Positions 28,094 through 38,254 of a DNA stretch of 64,000 nt are shown here, piece after piece (position 1 is the stretch's first letter; every line of letters starts with the position of its first letter). The stretch covers positions 53,922 through 117,921 of the forward strand of contig VBOG01000107.1 of the NCBI GenBank assembly GCA_005877815.1, in the 5' to 3' direction. The translations under genes and the position numbers were made by a program. A model generated the notes under the pieces. It saw only the letters and a list, made by a program, of their open reading frames with translations. It had not been told where the DNA came from and did no database searches. This stretch comes from Nitrospirota bacterium. Its GTDB lineage: Bacteria > Nitrospirota > Nitrospiria > Nitrospirales > NS-4.

Positions 28094-28335
28094 TCAGATG
28101 CACGCAGTTCTTACGTGTTCACCTTACCGTGCGAACTTATAAGGTCATATCGCTACTGTCAAGATGTACTGCCGATACCCATCTTTTGATGGTAATGCTG
28201 CCAGAAGGATGGACGATGGACAACTCTTCGTGCGGCATTCCCTCTATATTTTAATACTAAAGATGGATTTACTAGAGAAAGTCCTTTCCCTATGTTGCGC
28301 ATAGCTGAATCACGCCGAATCATTAGGAGGCGTTC

Positions 28336-29070
28336 ATGAGAACTGATGCAACAAAGGAATCGGTCCAGTATATGGAAACCATCGCCGAGAAACGGGTCGG
28401 TCCGGGCATTCTCATGCTGACATCATCCATGCAACTGCTCTATCGGGATCGACGCTCCTGGGAACTCTGCGCCCAGATTAACAAACATCAGAGCGGGAAA
28501 GCCGCGAACGGCGTGTTGCCACCTGCCGTCGCTGACCTCTGCGTGAAAATAATGAAGGCGCTGCAGGTACGTCCCGAGGCCAAGGACTGGGAGCAGTTTC
28601 AGTTGCGGCGGATCGTCGGCGATCCGAAGCGTCCCATTTTGCTGTGCGGACTCGGGCTCCCCGATACAACCGGCAGCCAACAATCCCGGATCCTCATCAT
28701 GATGGAAGAAATCGGACGTCGGCAGGAGAGTGCGACCGAGGAAGCCAAGGAACGCTTCCATTTAACGGATCGGGAGATGCAGGTGGTTCAGAATCTCTTG
28801 AAGGGATGGACCAACAAGGAAATCGCGAATGAACTGGGTGTCACGGAACAGACCGTCAAAGAGCATATCAAGCACATCATGGAAAAAACCCAGACCACCA
28901 CGCGAACCGGCATCCTCGTGCAAGTCATTCATTTTGGTTTAGAACGTGAGACCCCGCCCGCGGTCGCCGAGCCTCCGGCTCCTAAGGACGAGAAGCCATC
29001 GCCCGCAAGCGGCAAGACACCCTTATTCAGCAAAGCCAACGGGGCCATTCGAAAGGCGGTCAGCCTCTGA
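28336..29070 (+). CDS. LuxR-family HTH transcriptional regulator
   Basis: LTDREMQVVQNLLKGWTNKEIANELGVTEQTVKEHIKHIMEKTQTTTRTGI; no recognisable receiver domain. Confidence 0.85.
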   Translation: MRTDATKESVQYMETIAEKRVGPGILMLTSSMQLLYRDRRSWELCAQINKHQSGKAANGVLPPAVADLCVKIMKALQVRPEAKDWEQFQLRRIVGDPKRPILLCGLGLPDTTGSQQSRILIMMEEIGRRQESATEEAKERFHLTDREMQVVQNLLKGWTNKEIANELGVTEQTVKEHIKHIMEKTQTTTRTGILVQVIHFGLERETPPAVAEPPAPKDEKPSPASGKTPLFSKANGAIRKAVSL

Positions 29071-29101
29071 GGGAGCATACGAACGTCCCGCGGAGAATCG
29101 G

Positions 29102-29177
29102 TGGAGGCGCCGAGCGGGTTCGAACCGCTGCATCGCAGTTTTGCAGACTGCTCCCTTAGCCACTTGGGTACGGCGCC
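29102..29177 (-). tRNA. tRNA-Cys(GCA)
   Basis: Reverse complement GGCGCCGTACCCAAGTGGCTAAGGGAGCAGTCTGCAAAACTGCGATGCAGCGGTTCGAACCCGCTCGGCGCCTCCA. Confidence 0.93.
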
Positions 29178-29211
29178 TTTCGTCAGAGTATAGCGGGAAC
29201 CTGGCTGGAAA

Positions 29212-30384
29212 TCACAGCTTGAGGACCGGTATCTCTCCCTTCCGAGGAGAGGTGGAGGGTGAGTGCTCATCGACGTCATGTCCCTGGCGGTCATTTCCGC
29301 TGTTCCCAGATATCTCGGCTTCTCTTTCCTTCGCCATGATTTCCACTTCGGCAAGCAAGGTTTCCATTAAATCCTCGGATTTTACCTTCCGCACGAGTTT
29401 GCCCTGCTTGAACAGAATCCCATGGCCCTCTCCGCCGGCAATTCCGATGTCCGCCTCTTTGCCTTCACCGATCCCATTGACGACGCATCCGAGAACAGAG
29501 ACATTCAGGGGCACCTTGATGTGGCCCAACCTCTTTTCGAGTTCATTGGCTAATTTGACGACGTCGATCTCCACCCGGCCGCACGTGGGACAGGCGATGA
29601 CATTGACACCGCGATGCCTCAACTCAAGAGACTTCAGGATTTCAAAACCGACCTTCACTTCCTCCACGGGGTCGGCCGCCAGCGACACGCGGATGGTATC
29701 CCCGATACCGTCGGCCAGCAGCATCCCAATGCCAATCGCGGATTTGATGGACCCGGTGAGCAAGGTCCCCGCCTCGGTGATGCCAAGGTGCAAGGGGTAA
29801 TCGGCCTGCAGCGAAAACAACCGGTAGGCGTCCACGGCCATATGGACGTCGGAAGCCTTCAATGACACTTTCATATTTGTAAACCCGATATCCTCGAGCG
29901 CATGGACTGCGTTCAAGGCCGATTCGCATAGCGCTTCCGCCGTCGGATAGCCGTATTTCGTCAGCAGCTCACGCTCCAGCGAGCCGCCGTTCACGCCGAT
30001 GCGAAGAGGGATGTTCCGGTCCCGCACCGCTTTGACCACTTCCTCTACTTTCCACCAGGCGCCGATATTGCCGGGATTGATGCGAACACAGTCGACGACC
30101 TCCGCGGCCTTGAGAGCCAGGCGGTAGTCGAAATGAATGTCGGCAATTATCGGGATCTGTGTCTGAGCCTTGATCGCAGGCAGCGCATCAGCTGCCTCCG
30201 GAGTATTGACGGTTACCCGGACAATCTCACAGCCGACCTGTTCCAGTTGATGAATTTGTTCGACCGTCGCCCCGACGTCGGCGGTATCGGGCGTCGTCAT
30301 GGATTGCACCACGACGGGCGCTCCCCCGCCCACCGGGACCCGCCCAACCTTGATTTGCTTCGTCTTGCGGCGTTTGATGAACAC
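29212..30384 (-). CDS. ispG: 4-hydroxy-3-methylbut-2-en-1-yl diphosphate synthase
   Basis: RRKTKQIKVGRVPVGGGAPVVVQSMTTPDTADV; VIACPTCGRVEIDV; CVVNGIGEGKEADIGIAGGEG. Confidence 0.95.
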   Translation of the reverse strand: MFIKRRKTKQIKVGRVPVGGGAPVVVQSMTTPDTADVGATVEQIHQLEQVGCEIVRVTVNTPEAADALPAIKAQTQIPIIADIHFDYRLALKAAEVVDCVRINPGNIGAWWKVEEVVKAVRDRNIPLRIGVNGGSLERELLTKYGYPTAEALCESALNAVHALEDIGFTNMKVSLKASDVHMAVDAYRLFSLQADYPLHLGITEAGTLLTGSIKSAIGIGMLLADGIGDTIRVSLAADPVEEVKVGFEILKSLELRHRGVNVIACPTCGRVEIDVVKLANELEKRLGHIKVPLNVSVLGCVVNGIGEGKEADIGIAGGEGHGILFKQGKLVRKVKSEDLMETLLAEVEIMAKEREAEISGNSGNDRQGHDVDEHSPSTSPRKGEIPVLKL

Positions 30385-32283
30385 TTATCGGCGCTCGTGG
30401 AGGCCCAGGCTTATTGGAGCCAGAAGCGCTTTCGCCTCATCATAGATGCCGTCTGCCGTCAGAAGATACTGCACACGAAGAAGATCTTGGGGCCCCTGTT
30501 CGATATATTTATCTGGCAGACCGAGCACTCTCGTCGGGATAGAGAAAATGCCCTGATCGGCAAGAGACTCCAGCACGGCAGAGCCAAACCCGCCCATTCG
30601 GCATCCTTCCTCGACGGTCATCAGGCACTTTATTTTTTTCGCGACCTCCGCGATCAACACATGATCGAGCGGCTTCACGAATCGCGCATTCACCACGGCC
30701 GCTGAGATGCCTTCCTCTGCCAGTCGCTCCGCCGCCTGAAGAGCGGGCATCACGGTGACGCCGACAGCCATCAACGCAATGTCGCTTCCCTCCCGAAGCA
30801 GCTCGCCCTGGCCGATCGGCAAACGCTTCGGAAATGGATCCATCTGGGTGCCAAGGGCGCTACCGCGGGGATACCGAACCGAGGCCGGACCCTCGTAGCT
30901 CAGGGCGGTCTTGATCATATGCTGCAGTTCGTTCTCATCTTTCGGAGCCATCACGACCATATTGGGCACATGGCGAAGATAGGCGTAGTCGAAGGCCCCG
31001 TGGTGCGTCGTCCCGTCTTCGGCCACCAATCCTGCCCGATCAATGAGGATCGTCACGGGCAGGTTCTGCGTGGCGACATCATGGACGACCTGGTCGTAGG
31101 CTCGCTGCAGGAACGTGGAATACATGGCCACGACCGGCCTGGCGCCTTGAGTCGCCAGCCCCGCGGCGAAGGTGAGCGCATGTTGCTCGGCAATCCCGAC
31201 GTCGTGAAATCGCTCGGGAAACTCCTTGGCAAATCCCGCCAATCCGGTCCCTTCGCTCATCGCCGCCGTGATGGCCACGATCCGGCGGTCTTCCCTCGCC
31301 AACCGGGTCAACGTGTTCATGGCCACCGCGGTATACGACGGCTTACCGGATGACTTCAAGGGACGTCCCGTCTCGCGCGCGAATGCCGGACAGGCATGAA
31401 ACCACACCGGATCTTTCATGGCCGGCTCGTACCCCAACCCTTTTTTTGTGATGACATGCAGCAGCGTCGGTCCTTTGAGCTTCAGCACATTCTCGCACGT
31501 CCCCAAAAGGTGTTCGAAACTATGACCGTCAAGCGGACCCACATAGCGAAAGCCTAACTCCTCAAACAGAAGCCCCGGCAGGATCAGCCCCTTGGCCAGT
31601 TCCTCGGCGCGGTGCGCCATCCTGCTGATGGAACTCCCGATCATGGGGATGGCCCGTAGCAGATGTCCGGTTTCCTCTCGCATCCGTGTGATGAACTCTC
31701 CGGTGAAGGTGCGGTTCAAATAGGCCGAGAGGGAGCCCACGTTCGGCGAGATGGACATCTGATTGTCATTCAAGATCACCAAAAGGTCTTTTTGCAATCC
31801 TCCCGCGTGTTCCATGGCTTCCAAGGTCATCCCGGATGTCATGGCACCGTCACCGACGACACACACAACCTTGTGATCCTGCCGTTCCAAGTCGCGCGCG
31901 ACTGCCATCCCCACTGCGGCGGATACCCCCGTCCCGGCATGACCGGCATTGAATGTATCGTAGATGCTCTCTTCGCGTTTGCAGAACCCGCTCAATCCTC
32001 CATATTGCCGCAGCGTTGAAAATTGCTGCCGGCGCCCCGTCAGAAGTTTATGGGTATAGGCCTGATTGCTCGTGTCCCATACAATCTTGTCCTTGGGTGT
32101 CTGTAAGACATAGTGCAACGCCAGGGTCAATTCCACGACACCTAAGTTGGACGCCAGGTGTCCGCCCACCGCGGACGTCACTGAGATGATTTGTTCACGA
32201 ATCTCCTCGGCCAGGAACGGAAGCTGATCAACCGGCAGGCGCTTCAAATCCGCAGGGGACTCAATCGTCTTGAGAAGCTGCAC
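30385..32283 (-). CDS. dxs: 1-deoxy-D-xylulose-5-phosphate synthase
   Basis: GGHLASNLGVVELTLALHYV, GDGAMTSGMTLEAMEHAG, GIAEQHALTFAAGLA; start taken at GTG 32283. Confidence 0.95.
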   Translation of the reverse strand: MQLLKTIESPADLKRLPVDQLPFLAEEIREQIISVTSAVGGHLASNLGVVELTLALHYVLQTPKDKIVWDTSNQAYTHKLLTGRRQQFSTLRQYGGLSGFCKREESIYDTFNAGHAGTGVSAAVGMAVARDLERQDHKVVCVVGDGAMTSGMTLEAMEHAGGLQKDLLVILNDNQMSISPNVGSLSAYLNRTFTGEFITRMREETGHLLRAIPMIGSSISRMAHRAEELAKGLILPGLLFEELGFRYVGPLDGHSFEHLLGTCENVLKLKGPTLLHVITKKGLGYEPAMKDPVWFHACPAFARETGRPLKSSGKPSYTAVAMNTLTRLAREDRRIVAITAAMSEGTGLAGFAKEFPERFHDVGIAEQHALTFAAGLATQGARPVVAMYSTFLQRAYDQVVHDVATQNLPVTILIDRAGLVAEDGTTHHGAFDYAYLRHVPNMVVMAPKDENELQHMIKTALSYEGPASVRYPRGSALGTQMDPFPKRLPIGQGELLREGSDIALMAVGVTVMPALQAAERLAEEGISAAVVNARFVKPLDHVLIAEVAKKIKCLMTVEEGCRMGGFGSAVLESLADQGIFSIPTRVLGLPDKYIEQGPQDLLRVQYLLTADGIYDEAKALLAPISLGLHERR

Positions 32284-32383
32284 TGTATCCCTCCATGGAA
32301 CCGACCTGATCTGTCTTGGAATGGTCTGAATAGTAAGTGAAATCGCGGTATTGTGACACAACCAAGGCGATCGTGTCAATGGA

Positions 32384-33436
32384 TTACAGCCGATGGTTTT
32401 GAGGGAGACGGTATGTCAAAACCATGCCGAGTGTAAAATCAGGCGCGGAATCCCGGATGAGATCCAAGTTTTCCACCCCATAGACTTGGAGAAGAAAGTC
32501 CTGACTCATCCGGCATCCGAACGCGAGGACAGCTTCCGTCACCCCGTTGTCTAAGCCGTTGCTTCCCGTTCTCCCGAACGGCGACTGATAATAGTCGAAC
32601 TGGCCGACGACGGAGAATTTCGGCGTGATCATGAATTCGACACCAGACATCGCCGTCCAATACGCGCGAAGCGCCAAATCGAGGTAATGTCCCGTGGGTA
32701 ACATCTGATTCACGTTGAGATAGAAGACGACTCGATTCCATACCGTCTTCTGCAACACCAACCCCACTCCAAGATCCGCCACGCCAGTCCCAAACGCGCG
32801 ACTTTTGTCTCCGATCGGCACTTTTATGGCCGTCCGTAGCGCAATCGCCGGAAGATACGTGCTCTCCACAAACAGCAACGTCTTTGTGTACACGACGGTG
32901 TCGCTCAGACCAAATGCACCGTTCGTGCCCTGGAGAAGCGGCTGACCGTTTCGTGCGAGCACATACGTGAATCCCTGATGCTTTAATTGCTCACGTATCG
33001 GAGCGGATCGATCGAAGAGACGTTCGGTCGCCGTAATCAGCCCATCCAGGGCGCCCGAATGATTGTAGCGGGAAATGACCTCGATGCCGACCTCCGTGTT
33101 CTCCATCGCTCCATATCGAATGTCCAAAGCAGACCGCAGTTGATTCAACTTGAGCACGGCATTCACGCCCGTATTCGAGTCTCTGATGATGGTGCTGGTC
33201 TCTGCGAAGTCGCCACGGATCATAAACTCGCCGCGGCTGACCGGAATTGCCGACTCCCCCGGCATCTGAAGCGACAACCCTTGGATCGGTTGGTAATTCC
33301 GTACCGGAACGGGTCCTTGCCCTTCCATGATCTCTGCAGCGAGAGTCTGTCCGGCAGACGAGAGCAACATGCTAGTAAGAAAAAATAGGATGGAGACCTG
33401 CCGACAGCGGCACGATGGACAAGAGATGTTCAACAA
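32384..33436 (-). CDS. DUF3187-like outer membrane protein
   Basis: Signal peptide; RNYQPIQGLSLQMPGE; beta-barrel-like body. Confidence 0.6.
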   Translation of the reverse strand: MLNISCPSCRCRQVSILFFLTSMLLSSAGQTLAAEIMEGQGPVPVRNYQPIQGLSLQMPGESAIPVSRGEFMIRGDFAETSTIIRDSNTGVNAVLKLNQLRSALDIRYGAMENTEVGIEVISRYNHSGALDGLITATERLFDRSAPIREQLKHQGFTYVLARNGQPLLQGTNGAFGLSDTVVYTKTLLFVESTYLPAIALRTAIKVPIGDKSRAFGTGVADLGVGLVLQKTVWNRVVFYLNVNQMLPTGHYLDLALRAYWTAMSGVEFMITPKFSVVGQFDYYQSPFGRTGSNGLDNGVTEAVLAFGCRMSQDFLLQVYGVENLDLIRDSAPDFTLGMVLTYRLPQNHRL

Positions 33437-33475
33437 TACCTCAGGGTTTCCACGAAGGGATGTTCCCTAGACGAG

Positions 33476-34732
33476 TCAGAATGGAAAGTCCAGCCCCGCG
33501 AACACCGCATTCCCATCGTTGCTCTTCGCAAAATCGACCCGTCCCACAACATTCGGGCGCGCGATGGCCCGAAAGCCGATGCCGGGATTGGCCTCGTATT
33601 GCGAGAAAGCCCGGTATCGGAACGTCCTAGTCACCTTGCCAACATCCAGGAACGGAGCAGTCTCGACCTCTGCGACTGTGCCCAAGATTCTCAAATGAAA
33701 GAGCTGAATCCGCTCCTCGAAATTGAACAGGAGGGCATCGTTATCCACGAAACGCCCCACCCCGTACCCTCGCAACGAATTCTGTCCGCCCAGTGTGCTG
33801 CGCTCGAAAAATGGAATGGCGTCGCCGCCGACGGTCGCGTCGAATTTCGCCCGAAACGCGAAGGTATATTGCTTGGTTTCGTTCGGAAGCAACCGCCGGT
33901 ATTCAAAGCCATATCGGCTGAAGACCGTTGTGGCCTCCGCCGTCAGGGATTGGGCCAATTCAGCAAACATGCTGAAGAATGAGCCGATCGTTGGGGTCAC
34001 AGTGTCATCCCGCGTGTCTTGGAGGAATCCGAGCTTATGTCCCAAGATTGTGGCTCCGTTCATTCCTTTGACGAAGGGAAAGACCACACGGCTGGATGGC
34101 AGATTCCTGTCATTGTCTGTATCCCCGATGGTGTCTCCTACCAGACCCCCAGTTTGAATCTCCACATTGCGAAGGCGTTCCGTGATCGTGACCCGGGTGC
34201 CCGGCCCGATATAAAGCCCGCCGGTGACAAGAGCATAGAGCTCGCGGTCCGTGTAATTACTCTCATTGGCCGCCGGCGTCTGGCTGCCGAGTCCGAAAAA
34301 ACGCGCGGTGGCGTTTTTGAAAAATCCGCCGCTCGCCTCCAGGCTGTACTGCCCTCCGGAAAGGTAGAGATTGCGTGAGCTGAGAATGAATTTGCGCTCG
34401 ATCCTTTCGGTGAACGAGGTGATGAGAGTGATGTCCTGCCCGCGGGCGGGATATTTGAACAGGTTCAGGGTGAACCGGGACCCCAGGAACTGATTGTGGA
34501 CGTACATGGGGGCTACGATTTCATTGATCCGGCCGTCCGCGTCGCCATAAATGAACGGGACGATGACCCCGACATCAACGCCGTCGTTTTTGGAGGTGGA
34601 AACAGCGGGAATGATAAAGTAGTTCGGATCCTTCGCATGCCCGCGCGTCTCGGTGAACGGGATCAGCGCGAGTGCGGCAATCAGAAGGCAGCCCCGGAGG
34701 CCCCATGAGGCTCCGCCGAGTTTCGTCATCAT
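33476..34732 (-). CDS. Omp85/BamA-type surface antigen domain outer membrane protein
   Basis: GGQNSLRGYGVGRFVDNDALLFNFEERIQL and C-terminal GLDFPF; start at internal ATG 34732. Confidence 0.78.
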   Translation of the reverse strand: MMTKLGGASWGLRGCLLIAALALIPFTETRGHAKDPNYFIIPAVSTSKNDGVDVGVIVPFIYGDADGRINEIVAPMYVHNQFLGSRFTLNLFKYPARGQDITLITSFTERIERKFILSSRNLYLSGGQYSLEASGGFFKNATARFFGLGSQTPAANESNYTDRELYALVTGGLYIGPGTRVTITERLRNVEIQTGGLVGDTIGDTDNDRNLPSSRVVFPFVKGMNGATILGHKLGFLQDTRDDTVTPTIGSFFSMFAELAQSLTAEATTVFSRYGFEYRRLLPNETKQYTFAFRAKFDATVGGDAIPFFERSTLGGQNSLRGYGVGRFVDNDALLFNFEERIQLFHLRILGTVAEVETAPFLDVGKVTRTFRYRAFSQYEANPGIGFRAIARPNVVGRVDFAKSNDGNAVFAGLDFPF

Positions 34733-34739
34733 CCTACGA

Positions 34740-35360
34740 CTAAGGAGCGTCGATGCCTTTCGCCTTTTCGCGAAGCTGCTGTGCCAGTGCCTCAAACGAC
34801 TCCTTATTAATGATGCGACGGAACTGTTCCCGATAGTTTTGGACGAGCCCTGTGCCCTCGACCACAACATCATAGACCCGCCATTCTCCGGAATTGTTAT
34901 GCATTTTATAATCGATCGGCACGATGGATTTCCCGGTATCAATCTGAGTTTTGACCTCGGCATAGTCTCCATCCGTAGTCTCTTTCAGGTACTGTACTTT
35001 TTCTCCGGAGTAGTTCTCGATCCTTCCGATGTAGGTATTGACGAGTAAGGTTTGAAATGATGCGACAAATTCCTTCTGCTCCTCCGGCGATCGCTTCGCC
35101 CATTCTTTCCCTAGCGTGCGCTTCGCCATTTCCGCATAGTTGAACCGGTGGCCGACCACTTCCTCCAACCGGACTCGGCGATCTTTCTTCTTGTCGAGTT
35201 TTTTCAATCCCGGATCTTCAAGAATCTTGATCACCTCATCGATCGTCTGCTTCAGAGCGTCCGTCGGCGGCCCCGCCCAGGCTGTATCGGCAGAGGCCGC
35301 GCCGAGAAGGATCACCGCGGCCATCACCGCGATGCCCAGCCCGTTTTTCACATATCCCAT
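34740..35360 (-). CDS. mlaC: MlaC/HpnM-family periplasmic lipid-binding protein
   Basis: Signal peptide; FNYAEMAKRTLGKEWAKRSPEEQKEFVASFQTLLVNTYIGRIENYSGEKVQYL. Confidence 0.88.
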   Translation of the reverse strand: MGYVKNGLGIAVMAAVILLGAASADTAWAGPPTDALKQTIDEVIKILEDPGLKKLDKKKDRRVRLEEVVGHRFNYAEMAKRTLGKEWAKRSPEEQKEFVASFQTLLVNTYIGRIENYSGEKVQYLKETTDGDYAEVKTQIDTGKSIVPIDYKMHNNSGEWRVYDVVVEGTGLVQNYREQFRRIINKESFEALAQQLREKAKGIDAP

Positions 35361-35383
35361 TTCGATCTCCTTCGCATCGATCC

Positions 35384-35830
35384 TTATTTCACATTTCCAT
35401 GGATGAATTCACCGATGACCGATTCCAGATCGATTCCGGATTCCGTGTCGCGAATTTTCGCGCCCGGCGGCAATTCCTTGTCGGACCCGCCGGGAGTGAT
35501 CGCCACATACTTGTCCCCGATCAACCCGCGCGTTTTGATCGAGGCGATCGCATCTCCGTAGATTTTCACGTCCGGCTTCAACGCCAATGTGACAAGCGCC
35601 CGTTCCCCATGGAGGCTGATGCCCTTCACCTGGCCGACCTGAACGCCCGCGATCTCAACGGTCGAACCCGCCTTCAAGCCGGCGACCGAATCGAACTCGG
35701 CCTGAATGTGGCGTTGATGGCTCGATCCGATCACCTCCAGTTTGCCGAGCTTGACGGCAAGATACGTGAGGGCCGCAATCCCGATCAGGACAAAGATGCC
35801 GACTATCACTTCAATTTTGGTGTCATTCAT
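35384..35830 (-). CDS. mlaD: MlaD-family (MCE domain) protein
   Basis: EVIVGIFVLIGIAALTYLAVKLG; AEFDSVAGLKAGSTVEIAGVQVGQVKGI. Confidence 0.9.
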   Translation of the reverse strand: MNDTKIEVIVGIFVLIGIAALTYLAVKLGKLEVIGSSHQRHIQAEFDSVAGLKAGSTVEIAGVQVGQVKGISLHGERALVTLALKPDVKIYGDAIASIKTRGLIGDKYVAITPGGSDKELPPGAKIRDTESGIDLESVIGEFIHGNVK

Positions 35831-35836
35831 CGAGGC

Positions 35837-36682
35837 CTATCCTTGTGATTGTTCCGTTCCTGTGGCCGCTGCGATTCCGGATGATTCGCACTGGCCGCCG
35901 ACGTTAATAAATTCGCGAACGACGGGATGTGTCGTTCGCTGGAACTCCTTGGCAGTCGCCATCTCGACAATGACGCCGTCCAGCAGCATCGCTACATAAT
36001 CGGAAATGCCGAAGACTTCAGGGATCTCATGGCTGACCATCACGGCCGTAAAGCCGAACCGGCGTTGAGTCTCCACAATCAGGTCGTGGATCGTCCTCGC
36101 CAGCAAGGGGTCGAGCCCTGTCGTCGGCTCATCGAAAAGCATGATCTCCGGCCCCATGACAAGCGCGCGCGCCAATCCGGCCCGCTTCCGCATGCCACCG
36201 CTCAACTCAGCGGGAAATTTATGGCCCATATCTGGGAGACCGACCTCCTCAAGCATGGCCCGGACCTTCTGCTCGATCTCGGTTTCGGACAGTGCGGTTT
36301 TTTCGCGCAGGGGGAAGGCGACATTTTCAAACACCGACAGTGAATCGAACAGCGCGGCACCCTGGAAGAGCATCGCGAATTTTTTTCGCACCTCATTCAG
36401 CTGGTGAGCTCCCAATGTGGTGATATCCACATCATCTACCAGCACCTGCCCTCGATCCGGTTTTAACAGCCCGATGAGATGCTTCAGCAGAACGCTCTTG
36501 CCGCCTCCGCTGCGGCCGATGATTGTCGTCAGCTTGCCGCGTGGAATGTCGAGATTTAGGCCTCTTAAGACAGGCTGCCCGCTGAATGTCTTCTCCACCC
36601 CGATCAAGCGAATGACGGGATCACCGGACACCTTCCCTGTGTCCATTTGAACGGCGGCCGTGTTTGCGTGAGGAACGCTCAC
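35837..36682 (-). CDS. mlaF: MlaF-family ABC transporter ATP-binding protein
   Basis: Walker A GRSGGGKSV; signature LSGGMRKRAGLARAL; Walker B IMLFDEPTTGLDP. GTG at 36682 overlaps the mlaE stop. Confidence 0.9.
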   Translation of the reverse strand: MSVPHANTAAVQMDTGKVSGDPVIRLIGVEKTFSGQPVLRGLNLDIPRGKLTTIIGRSGGGKSVLLKHLIGLLKPDRGQVLVDDVDITTLGAHQLNEVRKKFAMLFQGAALFDSLSVFENVAFPLREKTALSETEIEQKVRAMLEEVGLPDMGHKFPAELSGGMRKRAGLARALVMGPEIMLFDEPTTGLDPLLARTIHDLIVETQRRFGFTAVMVSHEIPEVFGISDYVAMLLDGVIVEMATAKEFQRTTHPVVREFINVGGQCESSGIAAATGTEQSQG

Positions 36683-37452
36683 AAGAGGACCGAGGTCAAA
36701 AAATAATCCCAAATAAGAATCAGCACAGAGGCCAGGACCACGGCCTCTGTCGTGGCTTTGCCGAGGCCCTCGGCGCTCATGCTGGTGTGGTACCCCTTGT
36801 ACGTGCACACCCAGGTCACGATCAACCCGAAGCTCAGCGCTTTCAGAAAGCCTCCGGAGACGTCTTTCCATTCGACGCTGGATTCCATCGAACTCGTATA
36901 GGCGCCTGAACTGACGCCAAGGAGTTGCACGCCGACCAGATAGCCTCCGTAGATGCCGATCAGATCGAAGATCGCGACCAGCATCGGCAAGACGAGGACA
37001 CCGGCCAGGACTTTCGGAGCGATGAGGTATTGCATGGGGCTGATGGCCATCGTGTCCAGCGCGTCGATCTGCTCGGTAATGCGCATCAGCCCGATCTCAG
37101 CGGTCATGGCGGAGCCCGCCCTGCCGGTGACCATCAGCGCGGCAAGCACCGGTCCCAGTTCCCGGATGATGCTGAGCGCGACGGCGGACCCGAGGAGTCC
37201 TTCTGCACCGAATTTGCGGAGCGAATAATAGCCCTGAAGCCCCAATACCATCCCGGTAAAAGAGCCGGTCAGCACGATGACAAACAGGGACTTCACCCCG
37301 ATAAAATGCATTTGTTTCAGCACCTGCACAAACCGAAACGGCGGACGGACCATCCAGGCAACCGTGCCGATCAGGAACAGCATCATTCGACCCATCTCCC
37401 GCAGGAGCCCAAGCGTGTGTCGGCCAAGACCGGCGACGGCGGTATCGATCAT
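36679..37452 (-). CDS. mlaE: MlaE-family ABC transporter permease
   Basis: GSFTGMVLGLQGYYSL, ALMVTGRAGSAMTAEIGLMRITEQIDALDTMAI; start at ATG 37452. Confidence 0.92.
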   Translation of the reverse strand: MIDTAVAGLGRHTLGLLREMGRMMLFLIGTVAWMVRPPFRFVQVLKQMHFIGVKSLFVIVLTGSFTGMVLGLQGYYSLRKFGAEGLLGSAVALSIIRELGPVLAALMVTGRAGSAMTAEIGLMRITEQIDALDTMAISPMQYLIAPKVLAGVLVLPMLVAIFDLIGIYGGYLVGVQLLGVSSGAYTSSMESSVEWKDVSGGFLKALSFGLIVTWVCTYKGYHTSMSAEGLGKATTEAVVLASVLILIWDYFLTSVLL

Positions 37453-38252
37453 CGCTGCGCTCCTATAGCCATCATGGAGATCTTTGTTTCTGTTGGCGGG
37501 ACATGCGCGCCCAGGACGATCACCAAGGCGCAAAAAAACTTCCGCAGGCTCTCAGAGGCGTGATCGGCATGGCGTTTCATCTGCCACAGACCCGGCATGA
37601 TGGTCGGCCGCTTCAGGAGTTCCCAGAAACAGCGCGCAGCGCCAAAAGGCGCAAACCACAGATTAAAGTCCATGGGCAGATCTTCAGCGACACGGTCCGA
37701 TATGGCACGGACGACCAGGAATGGAACACCGGCGGAAACGGCCACCTGTGCGATCGGCGCACTTTCCATGTCTACGGCTATCGCTCCGGTTCCGATCGCG
37801 AGGGCCTCCTTTTCGCTGGCCTGCCACAGGACACTTTTGACGGTGACCACAGGACCTTGACTCCACGTGATGACAGCATCACGCGCAGCGATAGTACCGC
37901 GTTCCCGGAATCCGATCTCGGTCTGGATCTCGCTTCGAGCGGTGTCCACAGACCAGTCAAGAACCCGAGTGCCGATAATCACGTCTCCGATCCCGGCAGC
38001 CCCTAAAGACCCCGCATATCCGGTCGAAATGATGGCATCCGGTGACCATTCGCTGACCGCTGCTTCGGTGGCTTGCCGGGCGGCTCGCGGACCGGTTCCT
38101 GTCTGCAGGAAGTACAGTTCTAGATCACCGAGCCGGCCCATGCAATAAGGAAATTGTCCCAGGCGGCTTCTAAAGAGAGGTCCGGCAGATCGGCACGCTG
38201 TCTGCGCCGGAAGAAGCTCACGGCGCGAGGCCGCTAAAACAGCCACGCGCAT
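37449..38252 (-). CDS. hpnG: hopanoid-associated nucleoside phosphorylase HpnG-like
   Basis: Purine nucleoside phosphorylase-like fold motifs STGYAGSL, VDMESAPIAQVAVSAGVPFLVVRAISD; adjoins squalene-hopene cyclase. Confidence 0.78.
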   Translation of the reverse strand: MRVAVLAASRRELLPAQTACRSAGPLFRSRLGQFPYCMGRLGDLELYFLQTGTGPRAARQATEAAVSEWSPDAIISTGYAGSLGAAGIGDVIIGTRVLDWSVDTARSEIQTEIGFRERGTIAARDAVITWSQGPVVTVKSVLWQASEKEALAIGTGAIAVDMESAPIAQVAVSAGVPFLVVRAISDRVAEDLPMDFNLWFAPFGAARCFWELLKRPTIMPGLWQMKRHADHASESLRKFFCALVIVLGAHVPPTETKISMMAIGAQR

Positions 38253-38254
38253 GA

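Noticed and set aside
37449-38252. Futalosine hydrolase (MqnB) as identity for the nucleosidase-like protein
   Set aside because: Same superfamily, but overlap with mlaE and adjacency to squalene-hopene cyclase favour HpnG.
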